Assembly (NCBI RefSeq): GCF_001911425.1
Contig: NZ_MPPL01000001.1
Location: 2,475,466-2,539,465 of the forward strand
DNA: 64,000 bases
Source of the DNA: Mucilaginibacter polytrichastri
Lineage (GTDB): Bacteria; Bacteroidota; Bacteroidia; Sphingobacteriales; Sphingobacteriaceae
Direction: 5' to 3'
In this document: piece by piece, positions 29,201 to 39,276 of the stretch
How positions within the stretch are numbered: position 1 is the stretch's first letter
Layout: each line of letters starts with the position of its first letter
The notes under the pieces: model-generated
Told to the model about the DNA's origin: nothing
The model's input: only the letters and a program-made list of their open reading frames with translations
Databases searched by the model: none
Program-made: the position numbers and the translations under genes

Positions 29201-29461
29201 GCCGTTACCGCTGCTGTTACTCTGCAGATAAGTCATGCCGGGGGTACCGTTAACCTGCACTTCAATTGGTGTAGCTACGGTTTGCTCAACCGTTAGGGCA
29301 TCAGCACCGGTATAGGTAGCTGTTACTTGTGCTGTTGGCGGTGTAATTTCTGGATATTGGCCTATCGGTAAACTGCTCATGGCCAGTAAGCCCACTACTA
29401 CAATTACTATCGATATTACAATAGCTGTTACCGGCCTGCGTATAAAGGTATCTGCGATCAT
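26282..29461 (-). CDS. RND efflux pump permease (AcrB/HAE1 type)
   Basis: 1059 aa, the inner-membrane trimeric pump of a tripartite system. It starts MIADTFIRRPVTAIVISIVI as HAE1 pumps do. The proton-relay Asp pair is in VLAIGIVVDDAIVVVEA (helix 4) and the relay Lys in LIGLSAKNAILIVEF (helix 10). Two large periplasmic loops lie between helices 1-2 and 7-8. Length matches the family (about 1050). It is the third gene of the operon after the TolC-like and adaptor genes. Substrates are likely drugs or hydrophobic compounds, not told by sequence. Confidence 0.94.
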   Translation of the reverse strand: MIADTFIRRPVTAIVISIVIVVVGLLAMSSLPIGQYPEITPPTAQVTATYTGADALTVEQTVATPIEVQVNGTPGMTYLQSNSSGNGQMSMTVNFEVGTDINIAALDVQNRVGIATPTLPQEVQRLGLTVRKRNPSILMLVAIYSPKGEHNVTFLDNYTNVFIRDALLRTKGVGDVFTRADDFSMRIWLKPDKLAALGMTAADVTGALTEQNVQVAAGTVGAPPQEKGQTFEYTVLTKGRLVQPAEFENVIVRTQPGNGSVVHLKDVARVELGKFNYAGNSFVDGKRASYLLVYQAPNSNSLATADGVYATMEQLKKSFPAGIDYVVPFESVTVVKVSVGEVVETLVIALALVIIVVFIFLQSWRATLIPVLAIPVSIIGTFIFFIPLGFTINTLTLFGFVLAIGIVVDDAIVVVEAVQHYIDHEKMSPREATEHAMADISAPVIAIALILGAVFVPVGFVPGIVGRLYQQFAITIAISVLISAFIALSLTPALCTILLKPHDADKKKNFLDKFFDAFNGWFDRVTNKYRNGVDRSIKNYKLVGIILLCIIIGTVLLFGKKPSGFIPTEDDGRVYITYDLPEASSTQRTVEVLHQMMKVLDSIPAIGHYAALGGLNAVNFASKSNSATIFVQLKPWEKREEKKDQLFALVGTLQKRLARFKEANVIVIPPPAIPGLGSTAGFSFILEEKEAGGDIKNFEQVLQNYIAAVNKRPEIAKAFTFFTARTPAYQLTIDREKAKRMGVLVSDINTALQTYMGSAYINDFTIYGRNFHVVAQADTNYRTNIQNIGQYFVRNQAGTMVPLSTVTSYKIIENAPLISHYNLFRSAEIDGNPAPGYSSGDALKALEEVAASTLPQGYGYEFSGLSREEKLSGSKTIYIFILSIGFVFLFLAALYESWSVPFSVLLAVPLGAFGAILFLTFQSTLTNNVYAQIGLITLIGLSAKNAILIVEFAKERVDGGMDLEQATLDAVRLRLRPIIMTSLAFILGVAPLLFASGAGAEARKTIGWTVFGGMLAATSMAIFIVPVLFFVITRFAYGEKKLKELQEAHKDDQKKFSEH

Positions 29462-29482
29462 CTTTTTTATCTCTTGTTACCG

Positions 29483-30616
29483 TTATTTTGCTTGTTGTTT
29501 AGCATCTGGCGCTCCTTGCTGCGCCGGTTTACCCAAAGTTATCTTTCCGCCATCTTTCAAGCGTTGAAAACCATCTGTGACTACCTTATCACCAGCTTTT
29601 AATCCGTGCAGTATCACAATATGATCCTTAATACGCGGGCCAATCATTACTTTATGCTGATGTGCCACGGTATCATCTGCTGTATACACAAAATATTCGC
29701 CCATCTGCTCGGTGATAGCTTTATAAGGGATCTGTACCCGCTCGCCCGACTCATTATTGAGTACGCTTAATACACCGCTCATGCCGTCTTTTAAAACATC
29801 ATAGTCATTGGCAAACTTCACCCGTACTTTAATACTACCGGTTTGGTTATTAACACCCCTGTCTATAGCCACTATTTTACCCGGCTTGTTGTACATGGTG
29901 CCATCAGAAAGCTGTAGTTTAAAGGTAGAATCGGTGCTGCTTTTCTGATAAGCATAAAAACGAGGCAGATCCTGCTCATTAACCACAATATCTATAGCAA
30001 TTGGGTTTTCGGTAGATATTGTATTTAACAGCGTAGTGCCCGGCGTTACCTGCGCCCCCAGCCTAACCTGAGATATACCAATACGCCCGGTAAAGGGTGC
30101 CTTAATAATGGAATAAGAAAGATCTGTTTGCGCTGACAAAACACCTGCCTTAGCCACCGCTACCTGGGCCTGGTTGGTCGCTAGTGCGGCAACAGCCTGA
30201 TCGTAAGTTTGGCGGGCCACTGCATCCTGCTTTAGCAGAAACGAATAGCGATCTGCGTCCTTTTGAGCTTTAATAAGGTTGGCATTTGCACTGGCTAAAT
30301 TTGCTTTGGCCTGCTCATAAGCGGCTATGTATTTGCGCCTGTCAATTTCATAAAGCTCTTTGCCTTTGGGCACAACTTCGCCCTCCTTAAAAAATATCCC
30401 GGTGATAAAACCGGATACCTGGCTGCGTAGTTCAACACTATTTAATGCCACTACAGTACCCTGAAAAGGATCATAATAAACGGCATCGGCAGTTTTTGCC
30501 TCGGTAATGGCAACGGGAGTTGGCGGGGGTGCGGCGTTTTCCTTACCCTGCTGCTTACAAGAAGCCAGCAAAGCTATACCTAGTGCTGTGGTTAAAATTA
30601 AGTATCTTATATTCAT
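29483..30616 (-). CDS. RND efflux periplasmic adaptor lipoprotein (AcrA type)
   Basis: 377 aa. The signal ends in LLASC (lipobox, Cys about 20), so it is lipid-anchored. A lipoyl-like half-motif (VELRSQVSGFITGIFFKEGE), a coiled-coil hairpin (about residues 95-165, YEQAKANLASANANLIKAQKD), the second half-motif (IKAPFTGRIGISQVRLGAQV) and a beta-barrel follow in family order. It joins the permease to the TolC channel. The gene lies 21 nt before the permease gene and 8 nt after the TolC gene. Confidence 0.93.
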   Translation of the reverse strand: MNIRYLILTTALGIALLASCKQQGKENAAPPPTPVAITEAKTADAVYYDPFQGTVVALNSVELRSQVSGFITGIFFKEGEVVPKGKELYEIDRRKYIAAYEQAKANLASANANLIKAQKDADRYSFLLKQDAVARQTYDQAVAALATNQAQVAVAKAGVLSAQTDLSYSIIKAPFTGRIGISQVRLGAQVTPGTTLLNTISTENPIAIDIVVNEQDLPRFYAYQKSSTDSTFKLQLSDGTMYNKPGKIVAIDRGVNNQTGSIKVRVKFANDYDVLKDGMSGVLSVLNNESGERVQIPYKAITEQMGEYFVYTADDTVAHQHKVMIGPRIKDHIVILHGLKAGDKVVTDGFQRLKDGGKITLGKPAQQGAPDAKQQAK

Positions 30617-30624
30617 ATGGTTGA

Positions 30625-32022
30625 TTATCTTACTATTAAAATTCCTAATGCTTTTTGCAGATCAACTTTGCTGGATAGTAATGTAAACAGCGCGTTGTAA
30701 TAGTTCAGTTCGGCGGTGCGCAGGTCTGTTTGTGACACCGTAACATCCAGATAGGTTTTTATGCCTTCGCGGTATTGTAATTCTACAACCTTGTATACGT
30801 CTTTAGCCAGGTCTACGTTTTGCTTTAACAATACCCAGTTGGTATAATTGCTTTTGTATGATGACAGCGCCTGCACATATTCTGTGTTAATTACGTTTTT
30901 GGTATTAATGATATCGAGGTCTGCCCTATCCACCTGTAAACGTGCTTTACTTAAGTTTTGCAGACGTTTTGTACCTGTAAAAATGGGCATGGTAAGGCTT
31001 AAGCCCACCAATGAAGTTGGATAATTATTATTGTATTGATCGGCAAAATGATCGTTAAAATACAACATATTATAACTGCCAACTGCTGATAAGGAAGGTA
31101 ACCAGCCAAACCTGTAATAACTTACATTTAAAAGCTGCAAATTCTTTTGAGCCGCTAATTGGCGATATTCAACTCTTTTTTCTACACTGAGTGTTTGGTT
31201 AGTATCAATTACAGCATCCTGTACAAATTTTGCCGAATCGTATTTTAAATCCAGTTGCTTTTCTGCCGGCAACCCCATTACTTGTTTTAGATAAGCAGTT
31301 TTGCTATTAATGGCCTCTTGTGTTTGCTTGCGGCTAGCAATAGAATTATTTAATGAAATGGTAGCCTGTTTATAATCAATTTTATCTGCTACACCGGCCT
31401 GGTAACGCGAATTAGCATCTTTTAAACTGCGCTTAAGCCTGATGATATCTTCGTTAAGTATGTCCAGTTGTTTTTCTGAAAGCAGCACATCAAAAAAAGA
31501 CTTGCTTACATCAGCCACCACACTGATCTGGCTAACTTCTGTACCTTCCCTGTAATATTGCCTGGAATATTTGGCGGCACGTGAAGCCAGAAATACATCA
31601 TTATTATAAATGGTTTGGCTGGCCTGAAAGGTTACACTACTTACATTACGTGCTACCCCGCCTACAGATGTTGTAGGTGTAGTTGTTGACGTACCCGTTC
31701 CGGAAGTTCCACCTGTACCCGTTGTTGTCCCTGTAGATGAACCAGACGTTGCAAGTGTACGTGCTGCACTCTGAAAGTAATGATTATAACTGCCGTTTGT
31801 AGTTAACTGCGGCAACCAGCCTGCCAATCCAATCCTGATATCGCGCTCATTGATTTGCTCGTCAATGGCAGCTTGCCTTACTGCTGGTTGGTTACGTAAT
31901 GCAAAATCAATACATTGTTGTAGTGTGAGCTCGCGGCTTATTGTATCGGTACTGTTTTGTGCTAAAACATAATTAGAAATAAACAGCAGAAATAAAAAAA
32001 ACAGGTAGTATAATTTTTTCAT
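30625..32022 (-). CDS. TolC-family outer-membrane efflux protein
   Basis: 465 aa. A signal peptide (1-22, ending VLAQ) and two repeated helical/barrel halves: LTLQQCIDFALRNQPAVRQA at the start and LVGLSLTMPIFTG near residue 335, followed by YREGIKTYLDVTVSQTDLRTAELNYYNALF. A low-complexity Gly/Ser/Thr insert at about 95-118 lies in an extracellular loop. First gene of the efflux operon. No regulator gene is adjacent. Confidence 0.93.
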   Translation of the reverse strand: MKKLYYLFFLFLLFISNYVLAQNSTDTISRELTLQQCIDFALRNQPAVRQAAIDEQINERDIRIGLAGWLPQLTTNGSYNHYFQSAARTLATSGSSTGTTTGTGGTSGTGTSTTTPTTSVGGVARNVSSVTFQASQTIYNNDVFLASRAAKYSRQYYREGTEVSQISVVADVSKSFFDVLLSEKQLDILNEDIIRLKRSLKDANSRYQAGVADKIDYKQATISLNNSIASRKQTQEAINSKTAYLKQVMGLPAEKQLDLKYDSAKFVQDAVIDTNQTLSVEKRVEYRQLAAQKNLQLLNVSYYRFGWLPSLSAVGSYNMLYFNDHFADQYNNNYPTSLVGLSLTMPIFTGTKRLQNLSKARLQVDRADLDIINTKNVINTEYVQALSSYKSNYTNWVLLKQNVDLAKDVYKVVELQYREGIKTYLDVTVSQTDLRTAELNYYNALFTLLSSKVDLQKALGILIVR

Positions 32023-32051
32023 GCAGATGATTGATGCTGTAAAAACACATA

Positions 32052-32091
32052 TTTACAAGATATGTTTATTTAATAAAAAATATCTTGTAAA
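32052..32091. promoter_or_regulatory. Inverted repeat upstream of the efflux operon
   Basis: Two 12-nt perfect arms (32052-32063 and 32080-32091, TTTACAAGATAT/ATATCTTGTAAA) separated by 16 nt, 30 nt before the TolC ATG. It could be an operator for a dimeric regulator or a leader hairpin. No regulator gene adjoins to tell which. Confidence 0.5.
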
Positions 32092-32317
32092 ACTTACAAT
32101 AACCAAACATTGAATAATTTACGAGTGCCATAATTAGGGAAAAGTGGTTTTTCAGATGAAATTATTTTGTTTTAGATTACAGGATAAAATAAATTTTTAA
32201 TTAATTTGCCCGTTGGTATTTTATTACGCTACGTAATGATGTGCAAAAAAATTACACGCCAAGTATAAGTTATTAGCTTTTTCATGGTATTTTTACAAAA
32301 AATTTAAGCAGAGTTAA

Positions 32318-34634
<2,317 letters not shown>

Positions 34635-34638
<4 letters not shown>

Positions 34639-35618
34639 ATGAGCGGGTTTTAATAACCGGCGCCAGCGGATTTGTTGGTTATCATTTAATTGAAGAAGCA
34701 CTAAGCCAGAACCTGGAAGTTTTTGTAGCTGTGCGCAAGAGTAGTAAAACAGACCATCTAAAAGATTTTAATATTAAGCTTACTTATCCAAAATTTAGTG
34801 ATATTGCAGCACTAACAGCAGAGATAAAAGCCAACCAATACGATTATATTATACATGCGGCAGGTGTAACCAAAGCCAAATCTCAAAAGCAGTATAACCA
34901 CATTAACGCAACATACACCGCAAACCTGGCAAAAGCTGCAGTAGCAGCCGATGTTAAAAAGTTTGTTTTTATGAGTAGCCTGGCAGCAGGGGGCCCGCTT
35001 ACTACCCTTAACGGCATTATATCCGAGAGTGATGAACCTCACCCCGTAACCCAATATGGTAGAAGTAAATTACTTGCCGAAAAAGAACTAAAGAATATCC
35101 CCGGTTTAAACTACACTATTTTAAGGCCAACGGCTGTGTTTGGGCCACGCGAGCGCGATATATTTATCGTAATAAAACAAATAGTGAAAGGTTTTGAGCT
35201 CTATATAGGCAAAGCAGAACAGAAACTTAGTTTTATATATGTTAAAGATCTGGCAGTAGCTACCCTGAAAGCTATACATGGCGGCAATAAAAAAACTTAC
35301 AATATAGCAGATGGTAACTTCTACACCAAGTATGAAATGGCCAATATCATTAAAGATATTCTCCAGCTCAATACCATCAAGTTTCATCTACCTGTCACCT
35401 TTGTAAAATTAGTTGCATCCATTACAGAAAAAATTAGTTATTTGAGCAGCAACACCCCAGCTTTAAACTTAGATAAGCTAAATGAGCTATTAGGTACCAA
35501 TTGGGCTTGCAGTATAGAAGCTGCCAAACAAGAACTGGGATTTTATCCGCGCTATAATCTGGATAAGGGGCTAGAAGAAACCATTAAGTGGTATAAGGAA
35601 CATAAATGGTTAAAATAA
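34635..35618 (+). CDS. Extended SDR, candidate ketoceramide reductase (CerR-like)
   Basis: 327 aa. N-terminal Rossmann motif GASGFVG, the catalytic Ser region FMSSLAAGGP and the active-site YGRSK (about residues 140-144), with RPTAVFGPRERD afterwards, mark an NAD(P)-dependent epimerase/dehydratase. In the bacterial sphingolipid route a member of this family reduces the 3-keto group after acylation; the operon position right after the candidate acyltransferase fits. A plain sugar epimerase cannot be excluded by sequence alone. Confidence 0.82.
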
Positions 35619-35647
35619 ATTAGAACTCGAATAATAAATTACCATAC

Positions 35648-36970
35648 ATGAAAAATAACGTTCAACCTGCTGAAGGCAAACTGGGTATCTTAATACCAGG
35701 TTTAGGTGCAGTAGCCACTACTTTAATTGCCGGTGTAATAGCCGTTAATAAGGGCTTAGCACAACCAATTGGGGCATTAACCCAAATGGGAAATATCCGT
35801 ATAGGAAAAAGAACAGAAAATAATTACCCCAAAATTAAAGACTTTGTGCCATTGGCAAATCTTAACGACATTGTTTTTGGTGGTTGGGATGTTTACAGCG
35901 ACAACGTTTATGAAGCAGCTGTACATGCAAAGGTTTTAGAAAAAGACTTACTGAACGGCGTTAAAGATGAATTAGAAGCAATTGTACCAATGAAGGCTGC
36001 TTTTGATAAAAACTACGCTAAAAATCTGGACGGCGAGCACGTTAAAACCGGTACCCGTTTAGAGTTGGCGCAACAGCTGATGGAAGACATCGAAAACTTC
36101 AAGGCAGACCATGGCTTAAACCGTGTAGTTGTTTTGTGGTGTGGTTCAACCGAAATTTATTTTGAAGAAAGCGACATCCACATGTCACTTGAAAAATTTG
36201 AAGCTGCTTTAGCTGCCGATGACAAATTGATTTCGCCAAGCATGCTTTATGCTTATGCAGCTTTAAAATTAGGTGTACCTTTTGCAAACGGCGCGCCTAA
36301 CCTTACAGTTGATATCCCTGCAATGGTTGAGTTATCAAAATTAACTGAAACTCCAATTGCTGGTAAAGATTTTAAAACAGGCCAAACCTTGATGAAAACT
36401 ATCCTTGCTCCCGGCTTGGCAGCACGCTCTTTAGGTGTTAAAGGCTGGTTCTCTACCAACATTTTGGGTAACCGCGATGGTTGGGTTTTAGATGACCCGG
36501 ATAACTTTAAAACTAAGGAAGTATCTAAGCTAAGCGTACTTGAAGAGATCTTCCAACCAGAACTAAACCCTGAATTGTATGGTGAATTATACCACAAAGT
36601 GCGTATTAACTACTACCCTCCTCACGGTGATAACAAAGAAAGCTGGGATAACATCGATATCTTCGGATGGTTGGGTTATCAAATGCAAATTAAGATCAAC
36701 TTCCTTTGCCGCGACTCTATCCTTGCAGCACCAGTTGGCCTTGACTTAGCCTTGTTTTGCGATTTAGCTAAACGTGCAGGTATGAGCGGTATCCAGGAGT
36801 GGTTATCTTTCTACCTTAAATCACCACAAGCAGCGCCTGGCTTACGCCCCGAGCATGATATTTTTAAACAATTAATGAAATTACAGAACACCTTGCGCCA
36901 CATGATGGGCGAAGATCTGATCACCCACCTGGGCTTAGATTATTATCAGGACCTGATAGAGGCACTGTAA
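35648..36970 (+). CDS. ino1: myo-Inositol-1-phosphate synthase
   Basis: 440 aa. It converts glucose 6-phosphate to inositol 3-phosphate with NAD. Recognised by IPGLGAVATTLIAGV, then NDIVFGGWDVYSDNVYEAA, VVLWCGSTEIY, FANGAPNLTVDIPAM, the GKDFKTGQTLMKT motif with the catalytic Lys, and NILGNRDGWVLDDP. It is the long bacterial/eukaryote-like form found in Bacteroidota that make inositol lipids. It lies 29 nt after the SDR gene, the last gene of the first unit; a terminator follows. Confidence 0.93.
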   Translation: MKNNVQPAEGKLGILIPGLGAVATTLIAGVIAVNKGLAQPIGALTQMGNIRIGKRTENNYPKIKDFVPLANLNDIVFGGWDVYSDNVYEAAVHAKVLEKDLLNGVKDELEAIVPMKAAFDKNYAKNLDGEHVKTGTRLELAQQLMEDIENFKADHGLNRVVVLWCGSTEIYFEESDIHMSLEKFEAALAADDKLISPSMLYAYAALKLGVPFANGAPNLTVDIPAMVELSKLTETPIAGKDFKTGQTLMKTILAPGLAARSLGVKGWFSTNILGNRDGWVLDDPDNFKTKEVSKLSVLEEIFQPELNPELYGELYHKVRINYYPPHGDNKESWDNIDIFGWLGYQMQIKINFLCRDSILAAPVGLDLALFCDLAKRAGMSGIQEWLSFYLKSPQAAPGLRPEHDIFKQLMKLQNTLRHMMGEDLITHLGLDYYQDLIEAL

Positions 36971-36988
36971 AAATTATTACATAATAAT

Positions 36989-37038
36989 AACAGCCACCTG
37001 TTAAGGTATTTTATATACCACGGCAGGTGGCTGTTTTA
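36989..37038 (+). terminator. Terminator after the inositol-phosphate synthase gene
   Basis: Arms AACAGCCACCTG (36989-37000) and CAGGTGGCTGTT (37024-37035) form a 12-bp stem followed by T-rich sequence. The 23-nt loop contains a second small stem, GGTAT/ATACC (37005-37019). Confidence 0.8.
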
Positions 37039-37291
37039 TTTAATTCTTGTCATCTGTTTTGCACAGTAAATTAAGCATATAAAAAATTAATCAATCATTT
37101 GATTAATTTTTACTTTTTCCCAACAATTCAATAGGATTAATTTATAACCTTTGCAACCAAGTTAAAAAATATCACAGGTATCGAAAATATTTTTAAATTT
37201 ATTCAGGTCAATCTTGTTAAATGATTTAACTATTTAGCTAATCCTGATATATCTGAATGTGTGTGAACACAGTAGATTCGATTTCAATTTT

Positions 37292-37299
37292 TAACTTTG
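37292..37299 (+). promoter_or_regulatory. -7 element of the second lipid unit
   Basis: TAACTTTG fits TAnnTTTG and lies 16 nt before the ATG at 37316, suggesting a short leader. No clear -33 element. Confidence 0.4.
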
Positions 37300-37315
37300 C
37301 AAAACGGGCAATCAC

Positions 37316-38041
37316 ATGGAACAGCAAACTACCTCATTACGTACCACACTTCAACTCAGCATCTATAAAGTAATAGATCCGTTTGTTAAAGTGCTTATCA
37401 AGCTAGGCCTTACGCCTAACGCGGTAACAACCATTGGCTTTATGCTTAACGTTGGTGTAGCAGTAATTTTTGTGTTAGGTGCCGAAGAAGGTAACCGTGG
37501 CGATTTAACCTACGTTGGCTGGGCAGGCGGGCTTATCTTATTTGCCGGCTTGTTTGATATGCTTGATGGGCAGGTTGCACGCCTGGGTAATATGAAATCG
37601 GTATTTGGTGCCCTGTATGATTCTGTTGTAGACCGTTATAGCGAATTGATTATGTTTTTAGGTATTTGCTGGTACCTGGTAGCACACCACTACTTTTTAA
37701 GCTCGCTATTTGCATTTATAGCATTAATTGGCTCTATGATGGTTAGTTATGTACGTGCCCGCGCCGAAGGTTTAGGTGTTGAATGTAAAGGCGGCTTAAT
37801 GCAGCGCCCCGAGCGTGTAATTACCATTGGTTTATGCGCCATACTTTGTGGTGTATCATCACTATACATCGGCGGCGATTATAAATTATATATACCCGGC
37901 ATTAAATACCACGTTTTTGAAACCATGTCGATATTTACAATACCTATTGCAGCAATGGCTGTTTTAACCAATATAACTGCATTTAACAGGTTAATGGATG
38001 CTAAAAAGAGCTTGCTTGAGCGGGAAGAGTCTAAAAAATAA
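37316..38041 (+). CDS. CDP-alcohol phosphatidyltransferase, candidate phosphatidylinositol(-phosphate) synthase
   Basis: 241 aa, polytopic. The family motif D-x2-DG-x2-AR-x8-G-x3-D-x3-D is intact (FDMLDGQVARLGNM, then FGALYDSVVDRYSE, about residues 81-107). Such enzymes join CDP-diacylglycerol to an alcohol. Standing next to inositol-phosphate synthase, inositol 3-phosphate (giving phosphatidylinositol phosphate) is the likely acceptor, as for the Bacteroides gene cluster for inositol lipids. First gene of the second unit. Confidence 0.85.
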   Translation: MEQQTTSLRTTLQLSIYKVIDPFVKVLIKLGLTPNAVTTIGFMLNVGVAVIFVLGAEEGNRGDLTYVGWAGGLILFAGLFDMLDGQVARLGNMKSVFGALYDSVVDRYSELIMFLGICWYLVAHHYFLSSLFAFIALIGSMMVSYVRARAEGLGVECKGGLMQRPERVITIGLCAILCGVSSLYIGGDYKLYIPGIKYHVFETMSIFTIPIAAMAVLTNITAFNRLMDAKKSLLEREESKK

Positions 38042-38046
38042 TTGAA

Positions 38047-38640
38047 TTGAAGAGATCTATTATAATTTTTACGTTTTGCGCCGGTATACTGGCCTTTAAT
38101 AAACCACCAGCATTCGCAAACACAACCAATAAATACCTGGTTACAGATACCCTTAAAAAGAAAGTTAAACCACTAGTTAATTATCCCACCTTACCGGGCA
38201 CAGTTAGCCGGGTTTTTTACGTACAACGCGATCCTAATGTCAACACCATTGTTTATGAATTAAACATGGATAAAGACGGGCAATTAAATGATGATGAACC
38301 TGTACACCCGTACTGGATCAGGTACAATGAAAAAGGCCAGCGCGAAGAATTAAGTTATATACAACGTAAATTTGCTTATGGTTTAACGCAGAAACCATTG
38401 GGTAATGGCCGCTATGATATCCGTTTTGTATCTTACAAAAAGTATCCGCTTACACTAATGAAAGCGGCTGATGGAAAATATCATATTTACGCCACAATTG
38501 CACAGAAACAAGTAATACTTAATCGTATTTTTGTTAAAATTGAAGGCGGATCTTTTTGGCTGCCAAATGTTGTTTATGTTGAAGTTAAAGGATCAGACCC
38601 GGCAACCGGACAAGAAATAGTAGATAGATTTAAACCCTGA
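38047..38640 (+). CDS. DUF4833 exported protein
   Basis: 197 aa. The start is TTG at 38047; no ATG lies in a fitting place, and the resulting MKRSIIIFTFCAGILAF... peptide is a good signal sequence (cleavage after about residue 25). The mature part (RVFYVQRDPNVNTIVYELN, EPVHPYWIRYNEKGQREELS, LTLMKAADGKYHIYATI, VYVEVKGSD) matches DUF4833, which I recall sitting in Bacteroidota inositol-lipid clusters. No catalytic motif is recognised. Function unknown; probably periplasmic. Confidence 0.8.
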   Translation: MKRSIIIFTFCAGILAFNKPPAFANTTNKYLVTDTLKKKVKPLVNYPTLPGTVSRVFYVQRDPNVNTIVYELNMDKDGQLNDDEPVHPYWIRYNEKGQREELSYIQRKFAYGLTQKPLGNGRYDIRFVSYKKYPLTLMKAADGKYHIYATIAQKQVILNRIFVKIEGGSFWLPNVVYVEVKGSDPATGQEIVDRFKP

Positions 38641-38646
38641 TTAGCA

Positions 38647-39273
38647 ATGAAAAAGAATTATGTGTCAAACTCGGAAGAGTCTGTACGAATGTTTAAGAGC
38701 AGTTTATTAGAAAGCTTATCAAAGGTTCATTTTTTTGTACCTGTTATTATTTATTTGCCTGTAATACTCTATTGTATGTACATGGCAATTTTTGATGCGC
38801 ATCAATCAGTAGCCCGCATATTAATCCTGTTAGTTTCGGGTTTATTTGTATGGACCTTTATAGAATATGTACTCCACCGCTTTGTATTTCATTTTGTACC
38901 TAAAGCCGAATGGGCTTTACGCCTGCATTTTATATTTCACGGTGTACACCACGACTACCCGAGCGATAAAAAACGTTTAGTAATGCCGCCTTCGGCAAGT
39001 ATCCCTTTGGCTTTGGGATTTTTCTTTTTATTCAGAGCCATATTACCTTTACATGAGGATGTGTATGCATTCTTTACATCCTTTATTGCGGGTTATCTGG
39101 TTTATGATATTGGGCATTATGCCATCCACCACTTTAACTTTAAAGGCGGTATCTGGAAACAAATTAAAAAACATCATATGCTGCACCATTATCAAGATCC
39201 TACCAAAGGATATGGTGTAAGTTCTGCACTTTGGGATAAAGTATTCCGTTCTGATTTTGAGGGCCAGAAATAA
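38647..39273 (+). CDS. Fatty-acid hydroxylase superfamily membrane enzyme (ceramide 2-hydroxylase-like)
   Basis: 208 aa, four membrane helices. The diiron histidine boxes are complete: HRFVFH (77-82), HFIFHGVHH (94-102), HYAIHH (about 159-164) and HHMLHH (about 175-180). The pattern, including HGVHHDYPSD and the end GYGVSSALWDKVF, is that of FA2H/Scs7, which 2-hydroxylate the N-acyl chain of ceramides. In this cluster it would add the 2-hydroxy group found in sphingolipids of Sphingobacteriaceae. It starts 6 nt after the DUF4833 gene. Confidence 0.87.
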   Translation: MKKNYVSNSEESVRMFKSSLLESLSKVHFFVPVIIYLPVILYCMYMAIFDAHQSVARILILLVSGLFVWTFIEYVLHRFVFHFVPKAEWALRLHFIFHGVHHDYPSDKKRLVMPPSASIPLALGFFFLFRAILPLHEDVYAFFTSFIAGYLVYDIGHYAIHHFNFKGGIWKQIKKHHMLHHYQDPTKGYGVSSALWDKVFRSDFEGQK

Positions 39274-39276
39274 AAA

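Larger units (their letters stand above)
36971..37315. other. Intergenic region between the two sphingolipid units
   Basis: Contains the terminator listed below and then about 270 nt of AT-rich DNA. A -7 element TAACTTTG stands at 37292-37299, 16 nt before the next ATG. No other feature is seen. Confidence 0.45.
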
